Below, piece after piece: positions 54,995 through 63,086 of a DNA stretch of 64,000 bases. Position 1 is the stretch's first letter, and each line of letters opens with the position of its first letter. The stretch is from Sphingobacteriales bacterium (GTDB lineage Bacteria > Bacteroidota > Bacteroidia > Chitinophagales > LD1). Made by a program: the position numbers and the translations under genes. The DNA is taken from positions 141,308 through 205,307 of the forward strand of contig JADFDM010000001.1 of the NCBI GenBank assembly GCA_018262795.1, in the 5' to 3' direction. The notes beneath the pieces were generated by a model. That model was not told where the DNA came from and did not search any database. It was given only the letters and a program-made list of their open reading frames with translations.

Positions 54995-55651
54995 ATGAGA
55001 GAAATCATACAGTATTCGGATTCGGATATTATACAAGGAATATTAAACGGGGAAACTAAGTTGTATGAATTATTGATAAGAAGGTATAACCCGTACTTGT
55101 ATAAAGTAGGAAGGTCACAGGCGTATAATCACGAGGATACGCAAGACCTGATGCAAGATACTTATGTGGATGCTTTTGTTGGCTTATCTAAGTTTGAAGA
55201 TCGTTCTACTTTTAAAACATGGTTGGTCAAAATAATGCTCAACAATTGCTTTAGAAAAAGGCAAAAATGGAGTTTCAAGAACATCACCCACGGAGAGATA
55301 AATGAACGATCTACACCTGTTTTTTCTGAGTATCAACGATTAGAAACCAATCAGGCAGTTATGAATAGAGAATTAAATTCTGTGATAGAAAATGCGTTGT
55401 TACAAATACCCATAGGGTATCGCATGGTTTTTACTTTGCAGGAGGTAAATGGCCTGAAGGGGAAAGAAGTAGCGGAGGTTTTAAATATTTCCGAAGCAAA
55501 CGTGAAAGTAAGGTTAAACCGAGCCAAAGCGATGTTGAGGAAAGAAGTGGAGAAATCTTACTCCTCTGAAGATATTTTTGAATTCAACCTGATTTATTGC
55601 GATGGAATGGTAGAAAGGGTAATGGATAAAATCAGGCAGCTTGACCTTTGA
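54995..55651 (+). CDS. ECF RNA polymerase sigma factor
   Basis: A 218-residue extracytoplasmic-function sigma factor. Region 2: YELLIRRYNPYLYKVGRSQ, then YNHEDTQDLMQDTYVDAFVGL and FKTWLVKIMLNNCFRKRQ. Region 4: NALLQIPIGYRMVFTLQEVN, ISEANVKVRLNRAKAMLRKE. No anti-sigma factor gene is adjacent. The tail (about residues 190-218) is a little longer than usual. It likely controls nearby stress genes, but its target promoter is unknown. Confidence 0.92.
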   Translation: MREIIQYSDSDIIQGILNGETKLYELLIRRYNPYLYKVGRSQAYNHEDTQDLMQDTYVDAFVGLSKFEDRSTFKTWLVKIMLNNCFRKRQKWSFKNITHGEINERSTPVFSEYQRLETNQAVMNRELNSVIENALLQIPIGYRMVFTLQEVNGLKGKEVAEVLNISEANVKVRLNRAKAMLRKEVEKSYSSEDIFEFNLIYCDGMVERVMDKIRQLDL

Positions 55652-55793
55652 GATGGCAATATCGCTAAGGCGTGAAATGTTAGGTATTAATTTTCTGAAA
55701 CCTTGCAGACCGCATCTGACGTTCGCGATGTTTTTATTTTGTTGGTGAGTTTAGGTTCAGGCAAAAACAAGTTAATCATTAAAATATTATATT

Positions 55794-56246
55794 ATGAAAG
55801 AGAGATTAAGTTATTTCGAAGTTGCTCCTGAAGCGATAAAAGGCATGTTAGAGCTTGAAAAATATGTACATGATTCGGGGCTGGAGCGCTCACTTTACGA
55901 GTTAGTTAAAACAAGAGCTTCCCAAATAAATGGCTGTGCCTATTGTTTGGATATGCACACGAAAGATGCGCGCAAAGCAGGCGAAACTGAACAGCGCTTA
56001 TATGCCTTAAGCGCTTGGCGGGAAACCCCTTTTTATAGTGAAAGAGAGCGAGCTGCCTTAGCTTGGACAGAAGCGCTGACATTAATTTCGCAAAACGATG
56101 TGCCTGACTCGCTGTATGAAGCCACGAGAAAGTATTTTAGTGAAAAAGAATTGGTGAGTTTAACTATGGCGATTATAGCTATTAATGGATGGAATCGTTT
56201 AGCCATCAGTTTTCGAAAAATTCCGGGAAGCTATGACCCTAAATAG
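55794..56246 (+). CDS. AhpD-core carboxymuconolactone decarboxylase family protein
   Basis: A 150-residue CMD-family protein: NGCAYCLDMHTKDARKAGE (CxxC-x-x-x-His) and LYALSAWRETPFYSERERAA, then ALTLISQNDVPDSLYE. This longer AhpD-core form is often annotated as an alkylhydroperoxidase-like protein. It is a distant paralogue of the gene at 52413. It lies 142 bp after the sigma gene, so co-transcription is uncertain. Confidence 0.9.
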   Translation: MKERLSYFEVAPEAIKGMLELEKYVHDSGLERSLYELVKTRASQINGCAYCLDMHTKDARKAGETEQRLYALSAWRETPFYSERERAALAWTEALTLISQNDVPDSLYEATRKYFSEKELVSLTMAIIAINGWNRLAISFRKIPGSYDPK

Positions 56247-56312
56247 GAAGAATAAATAAAAGCCGTAGGAGCATAATTTATCCCCCTCAGCGATAGCAAA
56301 AAACGACTTGTT

Positions 56313-56705
56313 ATGAATGGTCTAAAGAAAACAAGAAGTAATTGTTCCGTGACTGAAACCACAAATCGTATGGTTGCTCTGATTAAGAAGAAGGGCTGGC
56401 ATATTTTTGCACGCATTAATCACGCTAAAGAGGCTCTCAAAAAAGGATTAGTGTTGCGACCCACCGAACTTCTTCTTTTTGGAAACCCGGAGATTGGTAC
56501 TTTACTCATGCAAGATCGTCAGGTTTCAGCTATTGACTTACCTATGAAAGCGCTGGTTTGGGAAGCAGAAGACGGACGGGTGTATATTACCTTTAATGAT
56601 GTAGCGTGGCTCAAAAAGCGCCACGGGCTAACTGATATAAAAACAATTGCCAAGATTGCAAAGGTTATTGAAAATGTCTGCCAAGCAGGAGCCAATAAGG
56701 AATGA
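56313..56705 (+). CDS. DUF302 domain protein
   Basis: A 130-residue protein with the DUF302 core: TNRMVALIKKKGWHIFARIN, LRPTELLLFGNPEIGTLLMQ, IDLPMKALVWEAEDGRVYI. DUF302 proteins are small and of unsettled role, some studied as heme- or NO-related; here only the family call is supported. It lies among redox genes upstream of an SDR. Confidence 0.88.
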   Translation: MNGLKKTRSNCSVTETTNRMVALIKKKGWHIFARINHAKEALKKGLVLRPTELLLFGNPEIGTLLMQDRQVSAIDLPMKALVWEAEDGRVYITFNDVAWLKKRHGLTDIKTIAKIAKVIENVCQAGANKE

Positions 56706-56800
56706 ATAGCAGCCGAAGTTTAGAGTTTGTTGTTACTCTTATTGCTAAATCGTGGTAGGTAAAATTTCTTCCATTTGAATAGCGGCTGAGGACGGGATTA

Positions 56801-57526
56801 ATGAATGTAAATCAAAAAATAGCTTTAGTAACTGGGGCCAGCAGCGGCTTAGGCGCAGCCTTTGCAGATGCTTTGGTTGCCAAAGGTGTAATCGTTTACG
56901 GGCTTGCCAGAAACATGGAAAAACTCCAAGCTATTAGACAAGCTTTAGGCAATACATTTATCCCTATCGGTATTGACCTGACCGATCAAAAATCTATCAA
57001 CCAGTGGGTGAATAAGACTTTTTCTGATTCCTATGTTCCAAATATTCTTATCAATAATGCAGGAACCGGTTATTTGAAAAGGATAGATGAGCTGTCACTG
57101 GAGCATTGGCATGAAATGATCAATACTAACTTAAGCGGGATATTTTACTTGACCTCTTCAGTCGTACCTATAATGAAGCGGAATTGGAATGCTTACCACC
57201 TTATTAATATCGGTTCAATTTTGGGAAAAACAACAAGAGCGGATAGTGCTGCCTACTCGGCTACTAAATATGGATTACAAGGTTTTAGTGAAGCCCTATT
57301 CAAAGAACTTCGCTCTTTTAATATCAAAGTAACGTGCGTGAATCCCGGAAGTATAGACACACATTTTTTTGAAGACTCCGGGATACAATCGCATTCCGCT
57401 ATGCTACAACCTAAAGATATTGCTGAACTGGTTGTACATATTTTAGAAACTCCCGATAATTTATTGGTAGATGAAATTACCCTCCGACCTTTACACCCGA
57501 ACCCAACTAAAGGAAACTCCCGATAA
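56801..57526 (+). CDS. Short-chain dehydrogenase/reductase
   Basis: A 241-residue classical SDR: Rossmann motif TGASSGLGAAFADAL, NNAG in ILINNAGTGYLKRI, catalytic Ser in LINIGSILGKTTRADS and YSATKYGLQGF (Tyr-x-x-x-Lys). The Ser is displaced into NIGSILG as in 3-oxoacyl reductase-like members. Substrate is unknown; the lack of a conserved PG tail leaves it open. It is followed by a 497-bp gap. Confidence 0.9.
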   Translation: MNVNQKIALVTGASSGLGAAFADALVAKGVIVYGLARNMEKLQAIRQALGNTFIPIGIDLTDQKSINQWVNKTFSDSYVPNILINNAGTGYLKRIDELSLEHWHEMINTNLSGIFYLTSSVVPIMKRNWNAYHLINIGSILGKTTRADSAAYSATKYGLQGFSEALFKELRSFNIKVTCVNPGSIDTHFFEDSGIQSHSAMLQPKDIAELVVHILETPDNLLVDEITLRPLHPNPTKGNSR

Positions 57527-58023
57527 TTACTGTGGGAGAAGGCAACTCAGATTTTTTCAAGGAATACTAAACAACTCACTCCCCTTTTTGTTATACAGCC
57601 ATTTTGGTTTATTGTGGGTACCTGTTACAAAATGTACGATCGATGGAGTAGGGTGCATAATATTGATAGAATAAGTCCTCACAATTATTTTCTTTTGCAG
57701 CTATTGGGTTCACATGGGGTTCTTTTCACCGTGGAAAGATTTACTAAAGGTTGGTGTTCAATAATCCCCGAAAAACAAACAAGTATGTAAGCATAGTAAC
57801 CACAAGTTCTCGCCCCGTATTTTTTGGCGAGGTGCGTTATTCCTGTAAATTCATAACGGTAGCTAGTTATGGAAAGCAGAAACGAAAAAATAGGGAAGTT
57901 GATGACATAACAACCTAATGAAATTGAAAAATGACAAGCCTGTATAAAATTTTAACCGTACCGACTCTCCCTTATTCGGAGAGGGTATTCATAACCATTT
58001 ACCAACTATAAATCATACCTATT
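57527..58023. other. Gene-free leader region upstream of the oxidase operon
   Basis: About 500 bp with no family-like open frame. A hairpin (ACTCTCC / GGAGAGG around 57964-57984, no T run) lies about 40 bp before the subunit II start, and an imperfect inverted repeat CATAAC...GTTATG occurs near 57849. The length fits a regulated promoter, but no known FNR-, NsrR- or NorR-type site was recognised. Confidence 0.5.
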
Positions 58024-58575
58024 ATGCAACAGAACTCGATCCTTTTACTATTTCTAATATTGGCTGCTTTAGCCACCATCACCTTCCTCTACATTTATTT
58101 ATCGTCTAAAAATGTAGAGTTGGTAAAGCAGGGTATGGAAAACCCTTTGAAAAAACGATTTTGGTTTTTACTTATCCTATTTGTGGTCTTGTCCATTTTT
58201 GCCTCGGTCACTATTCCGAAATCGCCTTATTATCTTTTTGCAGATGAAACACCGGCAAAAGTGGTTCATGTATCGGCCATGCAATTCGCTTTTATTATGT
58301 CAGAAAATGCCATTGACCCTAAAAGGCCCTCCGGACAAGCGATAGAAGTTCCGGCCAATGGCTTAGTTGAATTTAGAGTGACCAGCTTAGACGTAAATCA
58401 CGGTTTCGCTATCTATAATCCGGAAGAAAGATTGATTACACAGACACAGGCAATGCCCGGTTATGTCAATCGCCTTCGCTACAAATTCAGCGAGCCGGGC
58501 ACCTACAAAATTTTCTGTTTAGAGTATTGCGGAATGGCTCATCAAGGGATGAGAGCCTCTTTTATCGTTAAATAA
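58024..58575 (+). CDS. Cytochrome c oxidase subunit II-like CuA protein
   Basis: A 183-residue subunit II with two N-terminal helices (SILLLFLILAALATITFLYI and FWFLLILFVVLSIFASVTI) and a periplasmic cupredoxin domain carrying a complete CuA site: His126 in DVNHGF, then Cys165, Glu167, Cys169, His173 and Met176 in CLEYCGMAHQGM. It receives electrons (likely from the small cupredoxin or cytochrome c) and passes them to subunit I, encoded 22 bp downstream. The short form resembles ba3-type subunit II. Confidence 0.93.
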   Translation: MQQNSILLLFLILAALATITFLYIYLSSKNVELVKQGMENPLKKRFWFLLILFVVLSIFASVTIPKSPYYLFADETPAKVVHVSAMQFAFIMSENAIDPKRPSGQAIEVPANGLVEFRVTSLDVNHGFAIYNPEERLITQTQAMPGYVNRLRYKFSEPGTYKIFCLEYCGMAHQGMRASFIVK

Positions 58576-58597
58576 ACCACCAAAAAATATAGAAATT

Positions 58598-60040
58598 ATG
58601 GAATCAATAAAATCAAAAAAAATCACCGCAGTTTGGATTATTACGATACTTACATTGTTTGTGGTAAGTATTGTACTGGGCATACTTATGCGACTAAATC
58701 AGGGAGGAGTGATAGAACAAACTCCGGTCGCTTTTTATGTAAACATGACTACTCACGGCCTCACTATGATAGGTATTTGGTTTGTAGCAGGAATGATGGC
58801 CGTCAACTTTTTGCTACAGCGTTATGTGAAAACAAGCCATACTGTAAACATATTAGCCTTAGTGTTTACTGTGGTAGGTGTGCTAATGCTTTGGACCTCT
58901 ACCTTCATTGGTAAATTCCATGCCGGTTGGACATTTCTATACCCACTGCCTTTTAAAATAATGTGGGCCAAATGGGCTACTCCGGTGTTTTATCTTGCGT
59001 TAGTTGTGTTAGTAGTGGGGTGGCTGATTTGGTGTTTAAGCCTCATCGCTCAGATACTTAAAAAATATTCCATTTCACAAACCTTCGCTTGGCAACATTT
59101 TAAGAAGAATCCAAAAGTAGAAACGCCTCCATTTATTCTTATCAGCATGATAACGCTGGTGGGTATTACTACTTGCCTAATAGCGGCTGTGGTGTTAGTA
59201 GCGCTTACTGCTGCTGAGTATTTCTCCAAAGGAGCTTTTGTGAATGATGCCTTGTTGATGAAAAATCTCACTTATTTCTTTGGTCACACCATTGCCAATG
59301 AGATGCTTTATTTAGGATTGGCAGTTATCTATGAACTGTTTTCTGAAATTAGCGGAAGACCAAAATGGAAAACTACTTGGTATGTAGCCATAGCATGGAA
59401 CTTTACCTTAGTATTTATTCTCACTGCTTTTTTTCACCACTTATACATGGACTTTGTTCAACCGGAAGGGTTGCAGATTGTGGGCCAGTTGGCTTCCTAT
59501 TTTGCCAGTTTGCCTGCTGCCGGGGTGACGGTGTTCAGTATTTTCATAGCTGTTTATCGCACGAAGATTAATTGGTCTTTGCCCAATTTGTTATTCTTTA
59601 TTGGCACAGCCGGATGGGTAATTGGTGGCTTAGGGGCTGTGATTGATGCTACGATTAGCAATAACGTGGTATTGCATAACACCTTGTGGGTACCGGCACA
59701 CTTCCACACTTACAATGCAATGGGAAATGTATTGTTCAGTCTTGGTTTTTTCTACTGGTTTGCAACGCTTGATACTGAAAAGATATATTCCGGCAAGGGC
59801 ACAAAGTTGATATTGTCCCTGCTTCTTATAGGCGGAATTGGGTTTTTGTTAGCGTTTTACATCGCTGGTGCCGACTCCATTCCCCGCAGATACAGCAACT
59901 ACCCACCGGAACTTGCAGCCGGAATTCCTTTAGCTACGATGGGGGCCGCATTTGCTACCATTTACCTCATTGGAATTCTAATCTTCTTCTTCAATATTTC
60001 TAAAGGATGTTTAAAAATACTTTCCTCACCATCCTCATAG
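58598..60040 (+). CDS. Heme-copper oxidase subunit I, B-type-like, lacking the cross-linked Tyr
   Basis: A 480-residue catalytic subunit with about 12 membrane helices. Metal ligands read by position: His53 (low-spin heme, TTHGLTM), His230, His280 and His281 (CuB; FFGHTIANEM and FFHHLYMDF), His368 and His370 (hemes, WVPAHFHTYNAMG). HNTLWVPAHFH resembles ba3 (B-family) oxidases. At the cross-linked tyrosine position (His230+4) it has Asn234, followed by Glu235, and no Tyr lies six residues before the His280-His281 pair where cbb3 oxidases keep theirs. This is typical of nitric oxide reductase-like members, so NO reduction is possible. Subunit III is absent. Confidence 0.9.
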   Translation: MESIKSKKITAVWIITILTLFVVSIVLGILMRLNQGGVIEQTPVAFYVNMTTHGLTMIGIWFVAGMMAVNFLLQRYVKTSHTVNILALVFTVVGVLMLWTSTFIGKFHAGWTFLYPLPFKIMWAKWATPVFYLALVVLVVGWLIWCLSLIAQILKKYSISQTFAWQHFKKNPKVETPPFILISMITLVGITTCLIAAVVLVALTAAEYFSKGAFVNDALLMKNLTYFFGHTIANEMLYLGLAVIYELFSEISGRPKWKTTWYVAIAWNFTLVFILTAFFHHLYMDFVQPEGLQIVGQLASYFASLPAAGVTVFSIFIAVYRTKINWSLPNLLFFIGTAGWVIGGLGAVIDATISNNVVLHNTLWVPAHFHTYNAMGNVLFSLGFFYWFATLDTEKIYSGKGTKLILSLLLIGGIGFLLAFYIAGADSIPRRYSNYPPELAAGIPLATMGAAFATIYLIGILIFFFNISKGCLKILSSPSS

Positions 60041-60756
60041 CAGGAGGGTGTTTTTTAGCGAGCGGACAAGAGGCGCCACTCAGTACCGGTGAGGAAGGGA
60101 ATATTTATCAAAAAATATACAATGCACCTTTAGTAACGTCAACGAAGCAAGCCACCTCTTTTGAAAAATTGCGGAAGGAAAAGCCGCTGTTGCTGGGTCT
60201 TATCTTTACGCGATGTTCGGGGGTGTGTAATCCGTTTTTATTGCAGCTAAAGGAAAACTTGCAGTTTGCCGCTAACAATAATTCGGTAAATGTGGTGGTG
60301 CTTAGTTTCGATCCACGCGATAGTATAACGGATATGAATTCATTGGCTCAACGATTGGATTTAGAGAATGATTTGCAGTGGACTTTTGCTGTAACGGACA
60401 GTATTTTGCCACTCATTCAATCTGTCGGATTTTCTCCGGTATGGGACAGTGCAAAGCAGCAATATGATCACGATGCTTTTTTGGTGGGGATAAATAAAGA
60501 CGGCTACATTACCAAAAAGTTGATTGGGGTGCGATCGGCAAATGATTTGAGTTTACTGATCAGCAGCGTCAATAATATTTTTTCTCCTACCTACCGATTG
60601 CCGGGTACAAATGCCTTGTTTTCCTGTTTTAATTACGACCCTACTACAGGGAAAAACACTCCAGGCTTAGGCTTGCTTTTTATAGCGCTTCCGGCTGTAG
60701 TCACTGTGTTACTACTTATACTCCTCAGCTACTTCAATGCTCCGAAAGTGGGGTAA
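60007..60756 (+). CDS. SCO1/SenC-family copper chaperone
   Basis: A 249-residue protein: N-terminal signal (LTILIAGGCFLASG), thioredoxin-like SCO domain with the metal motif CSGVC (Cys70, Cys74) in FTRCSGVCNPF and His155 in YDHDAFLV, then a C-terminal membrane helix (GLLFIALPAVVTVLLLILL). SCO proteins insert copper into CuA of subunit II, and this one overlaps the subunit I gene by 34 bp, so it is surely the operon's own CuA maturation factor. Confidence 0.92.
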   Translation: MFKNTFLTILIAGGCFLASGQEAPLSTGEEGNIYQKIYNAPLVTSTKQATSFEKLRKEKPLLLGLIFTRCSGVCNPFLLQLKENLQFAANNNSVNVVVLSFDPRDSITDMNSLAQRLDLENDLQWTFAVTDSILPLIQSVGFSPVWDSAKQQYDHDAFLVGINKDGYITKKLIGVRSANDLSLLISSVNNIFSPTYRLPGTNALFSCFNYDPTTGKNTPGLGLLFIALPAVVTVLLLILLSYFNAPKVG

Positions 60757-60955
60757 TTACTGATTTTACTTTCAAATAATCTTTGGCTATGCAACCGTGT
60801 TATAGGCAAGCCATACATGAACTTTCGATCGGATTTTATAAAATTTCTATCATTCGAGCTCCCCTAAATGGGGTAGTAAAATATTTAATCCATCAATAGT
60901 ATTTGCGGTCATCAAATTAGAACTTACCTTCGGCAGATAAAACTCATTTTTAATA

Positions 60956-61906
60956 ATGGCAACCAAGAAGACGATTCACAAGGAGAAGGACAAGTTTACC
61001 TTTCAACCACCTTCCAAAGTGTTTGTTCGCACGCTAATGGCTCCCTTCAAGTTTTATTTTGCCCCTCAGTTTTATGGACTCGATGAGTTAGACATTTCGA
61101 GACCGGCCATGTATGTGACCAACCACAATGTGCTGGGTGTGCTGGACGGGTATCCCTTTGCTACCGAATTATATTTGCGGAAAGGAGTTATTCTACGCGC
61201 ATTGGCAGACAGCAACCACTTTCGTATTCCTGTTTGGCGCGAGTTAGTGAAAGAACGGCTTGGTGTAGTGGAAGCCTCGAGAGCAAATTGCAAGGCACTG
61301 ATGCAACGAGGGGATAGTATTGTGGTATATCCCGGAGGTACGCGAGAAATTTGCCGCAAGAAGGGGGAGAAATATATTCTGAAATGGAAGGATCGGAAAG
61401 GCTTTGTGCGCATGGCACTGGAGAACGGTTATGACATTATTCCGGTGGCGGCATTGGGAGCGGAGGAAGCATTTACGATTGTGCAGGATGCCAATGATTT
61501 TTTGAAAACTCCTTTTGGAAAATTTTTGACTTTTATTGGAGTGTCGGCTAGTGTTTTTAAAAATGGAGAATTAATTCCTCCGGTGGTGAAGGGAGTAGGC
61601 GAAACAATCATTCCGCGACCGGTGAAACTGTACTTCAATTTTGGCAAACGAATTTCTACCAAACGCTACAAAAAGAAATTTGAAGATGATGCCACACTGG
61701 AGATGATGAAGGAAAAGGTGGAGAGTGCCTTGCTTTCTGAAATCAACAAGTTGGATATTATTCGCAGCGAGGATCGCGATCGCAGTAAATGGCGGAGGCT
61801 GTTTAGTATGAAAAAGCCGAAAGTCCATAGCCCTAAGTCAAAAAACTCAAACTCAAAGACAAAGGCCAAAGGGAAAACAACAAAGCCTAAAGGCAAAAGA
61901 CTATAA
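60956..61906 (+). CDS. Lysophospholipid/diacylglycerol-type acyltransferase
   Basis: A 316-residue LPLAT-fold protein. NHNVLGVLDGYPFATE (His-x4-Asp type) is the catalytic motif, IVVYPGGTREICRKKGEKY the second, with KGFVRMALENGYDIIPVAALG after it, as in DGAT/PlsC-like enzymes. The last 35 residues are a Lys/Ser-rich tail (KPKVHSPKSKNSNS and so on). Acyl donor and acceptor are unknown. It is a single gene between the oxidase operon and the lipid A genes. Confidence 0.88.
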   Translation: MATKKTIHKEKDKFTFQPPSKVFVRTLMAPFKFYFAPQFYGLDELDISRPAMYVTNHNVLGVLDGYPFATELYLRKGVILRALADSNHFRIPVWRELVKERLGVVEASRANCKALMQRGDSIVVYPGGTREICRKKGEKYILKWKDRKGFVRMALENGYDIIPVAALGAEEAFTIVQDANDFLKTPFGKFLTFIGVSASVFKNGELIPPVVKGVGETIIPRPVKLYFNFGKRISTKRYKKKFEDDATLEMMKEKVESALLSEINKLDIIRSEDRDRSKWRRLFSMKKPKVHSPKSKNSNSKTKAKGKTTKPKGKRL

Positions 61907-62093
61907 GCAATTCCTATTGCACGGCTGAAGAATAAATGAGAAATGTAAATGTAGTAGCTTCTTGAGCTTGACTTGTTTCAAATGATTATCCGTTCAGTTC
62001 TAAGCCATCTGCTTTTGTCATAGATTTTATGATTTGCAATTAATCTATCACTCTATACAACAACATGATGACCCGTTCATTGAAAAGGGAGAC

Positions 62094-62885
62094 TCAATCG
62101 TCACTGGTACTCTTGAAGCCTTTCATAATACCGCGCACACTGCCTCTGATGAAATCTACAATCTCATCCTTTTCGGGAGTATCGGGTATTTCCGCCTCTA
62201 TAAATTTCATGGCGGTGGTGGTATTGTAACCGCGGATGTATAAGGTGCGGTACACGTCAAGTATCTTGTTGATCTGCTCGGTGGTATATCCTCTTCTGCG
62301 GAGGCCTACTGAATTTACTCCTGCGTAAGTGGTGGGATGCCGTGCTGCGCGCACAAAAGGCGGAATATCTTTATTCACTAAGCAGCCACCCGACACAATC
62401 ACATGCCGGCCTATTTTGGTAAATTGCTGAAAGTTGGTAGAGCCACCCAGAATGGTAAAGTCGCCCACCTCTACGTGTCCTGCTAAGTTGGCATTGTTGG
62501 CCAACACGCAATTATTCCCTATCAGACAGTCGTGCGCCACATGCACATAAGCCATCAGTAAGGTGTTATCGCCAATCACCGTTTTCATGCTTGCTTCGGT
62601 ACCTTTGTTTACCGTTACATATTCGCGGATGGTCACATTATCCCCAATCACTACCGATGATTTTTCTCCTTTATATTTCAAATCCTGCGGCATGGCAGAA
62701 ATCACAGCTCCGGGAAATATTTTACAGTTTTTGCCGATCCGCGCGCCTTCCATAATTGTTACATGTGGACCTATCCAAGTTCCTTCTCCAATTTGCACTC
62801 CTTTAGAGATAGTTACAAAAGGTTCAATCACCACATTGTCGGCAATCTCAGCGTTCGGATGTATAAAAGAAAGCGGTTGGTTCAT
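62094..62885 (-). CDS. lpxA: UDP-N-acetylglucosamine acyltransferase
   Basis: LpxA starts lipid A synthesis, moving a hydroxyacyl chain from ACP to UDP-GlcNAc. A 263-residue left-handed beta-helix protein: hexapeptide repeats IGEGTWIGPHVTIMEGARIG and IGDNTLLMAYVHVAHDCLIG with the catalytic His, LAGHVEVGDFTILGG, and C-terminal AGVNSVGLRRRGYTTEQI. The ATG at 62885 (MNQPLSFIHPNA) gives the usual start. A 201-bp gap from lpxC-fabZ is longer than normal for this cluster. Confidence 0.96.
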   Translation of the reverse strand: MNQPLSFIHPNAEIADNVVIEPFVTISKGVQIGEGTWIGPHVTIMEGARIGKNCKIFPGAVISAMPQDLKYKGEKSSVVIGDNVTIREYVTVNKGTEASMKTVIGDNTLLMAYVHVAHDCLIGNNCVLANNANLAGHVEVGDFTILGGSTNFQQFTKIGRHVIVSGGCLVNKDIPPFVRAARHPTTYAGVNSVGLRRRGYTTEQINKILDVYRTLYIRGYNTTTAMKFIEAEIPDTPEKDEIVDFIRGSVRGIMKGFKSTSDD

Positions 62886-63086
62886 GCCGATGGATGTGTG
62901 AGTGAATGAAGTGGATATATAGATAGGAGAATGGGTAAATATACTGATGAAAATCTTGATAAGAAGAGGTGACAATCAGAGAAAGGTAACTCTGCCGGTG
63001 AGGTGATATGTAGGGGAAGGGTTTGACTCATTGATTCATTATCTCATTATCTTTTCAAACTATTATCTCGTTGGCCTCTTCACTTA
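62886..63086 (-). other. Unusually long 201-bp gap inside the lpx cluster
   Basis: These genes are usually tightly packed. The gap holds no open frame with family features, and short direct repeats of GAGATAAT (minus-strand sense) near 63045-63065. No terminator-like hairpin with a T run was seen. It may be decayed DNA or a leader region. Confidence 0.4.
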
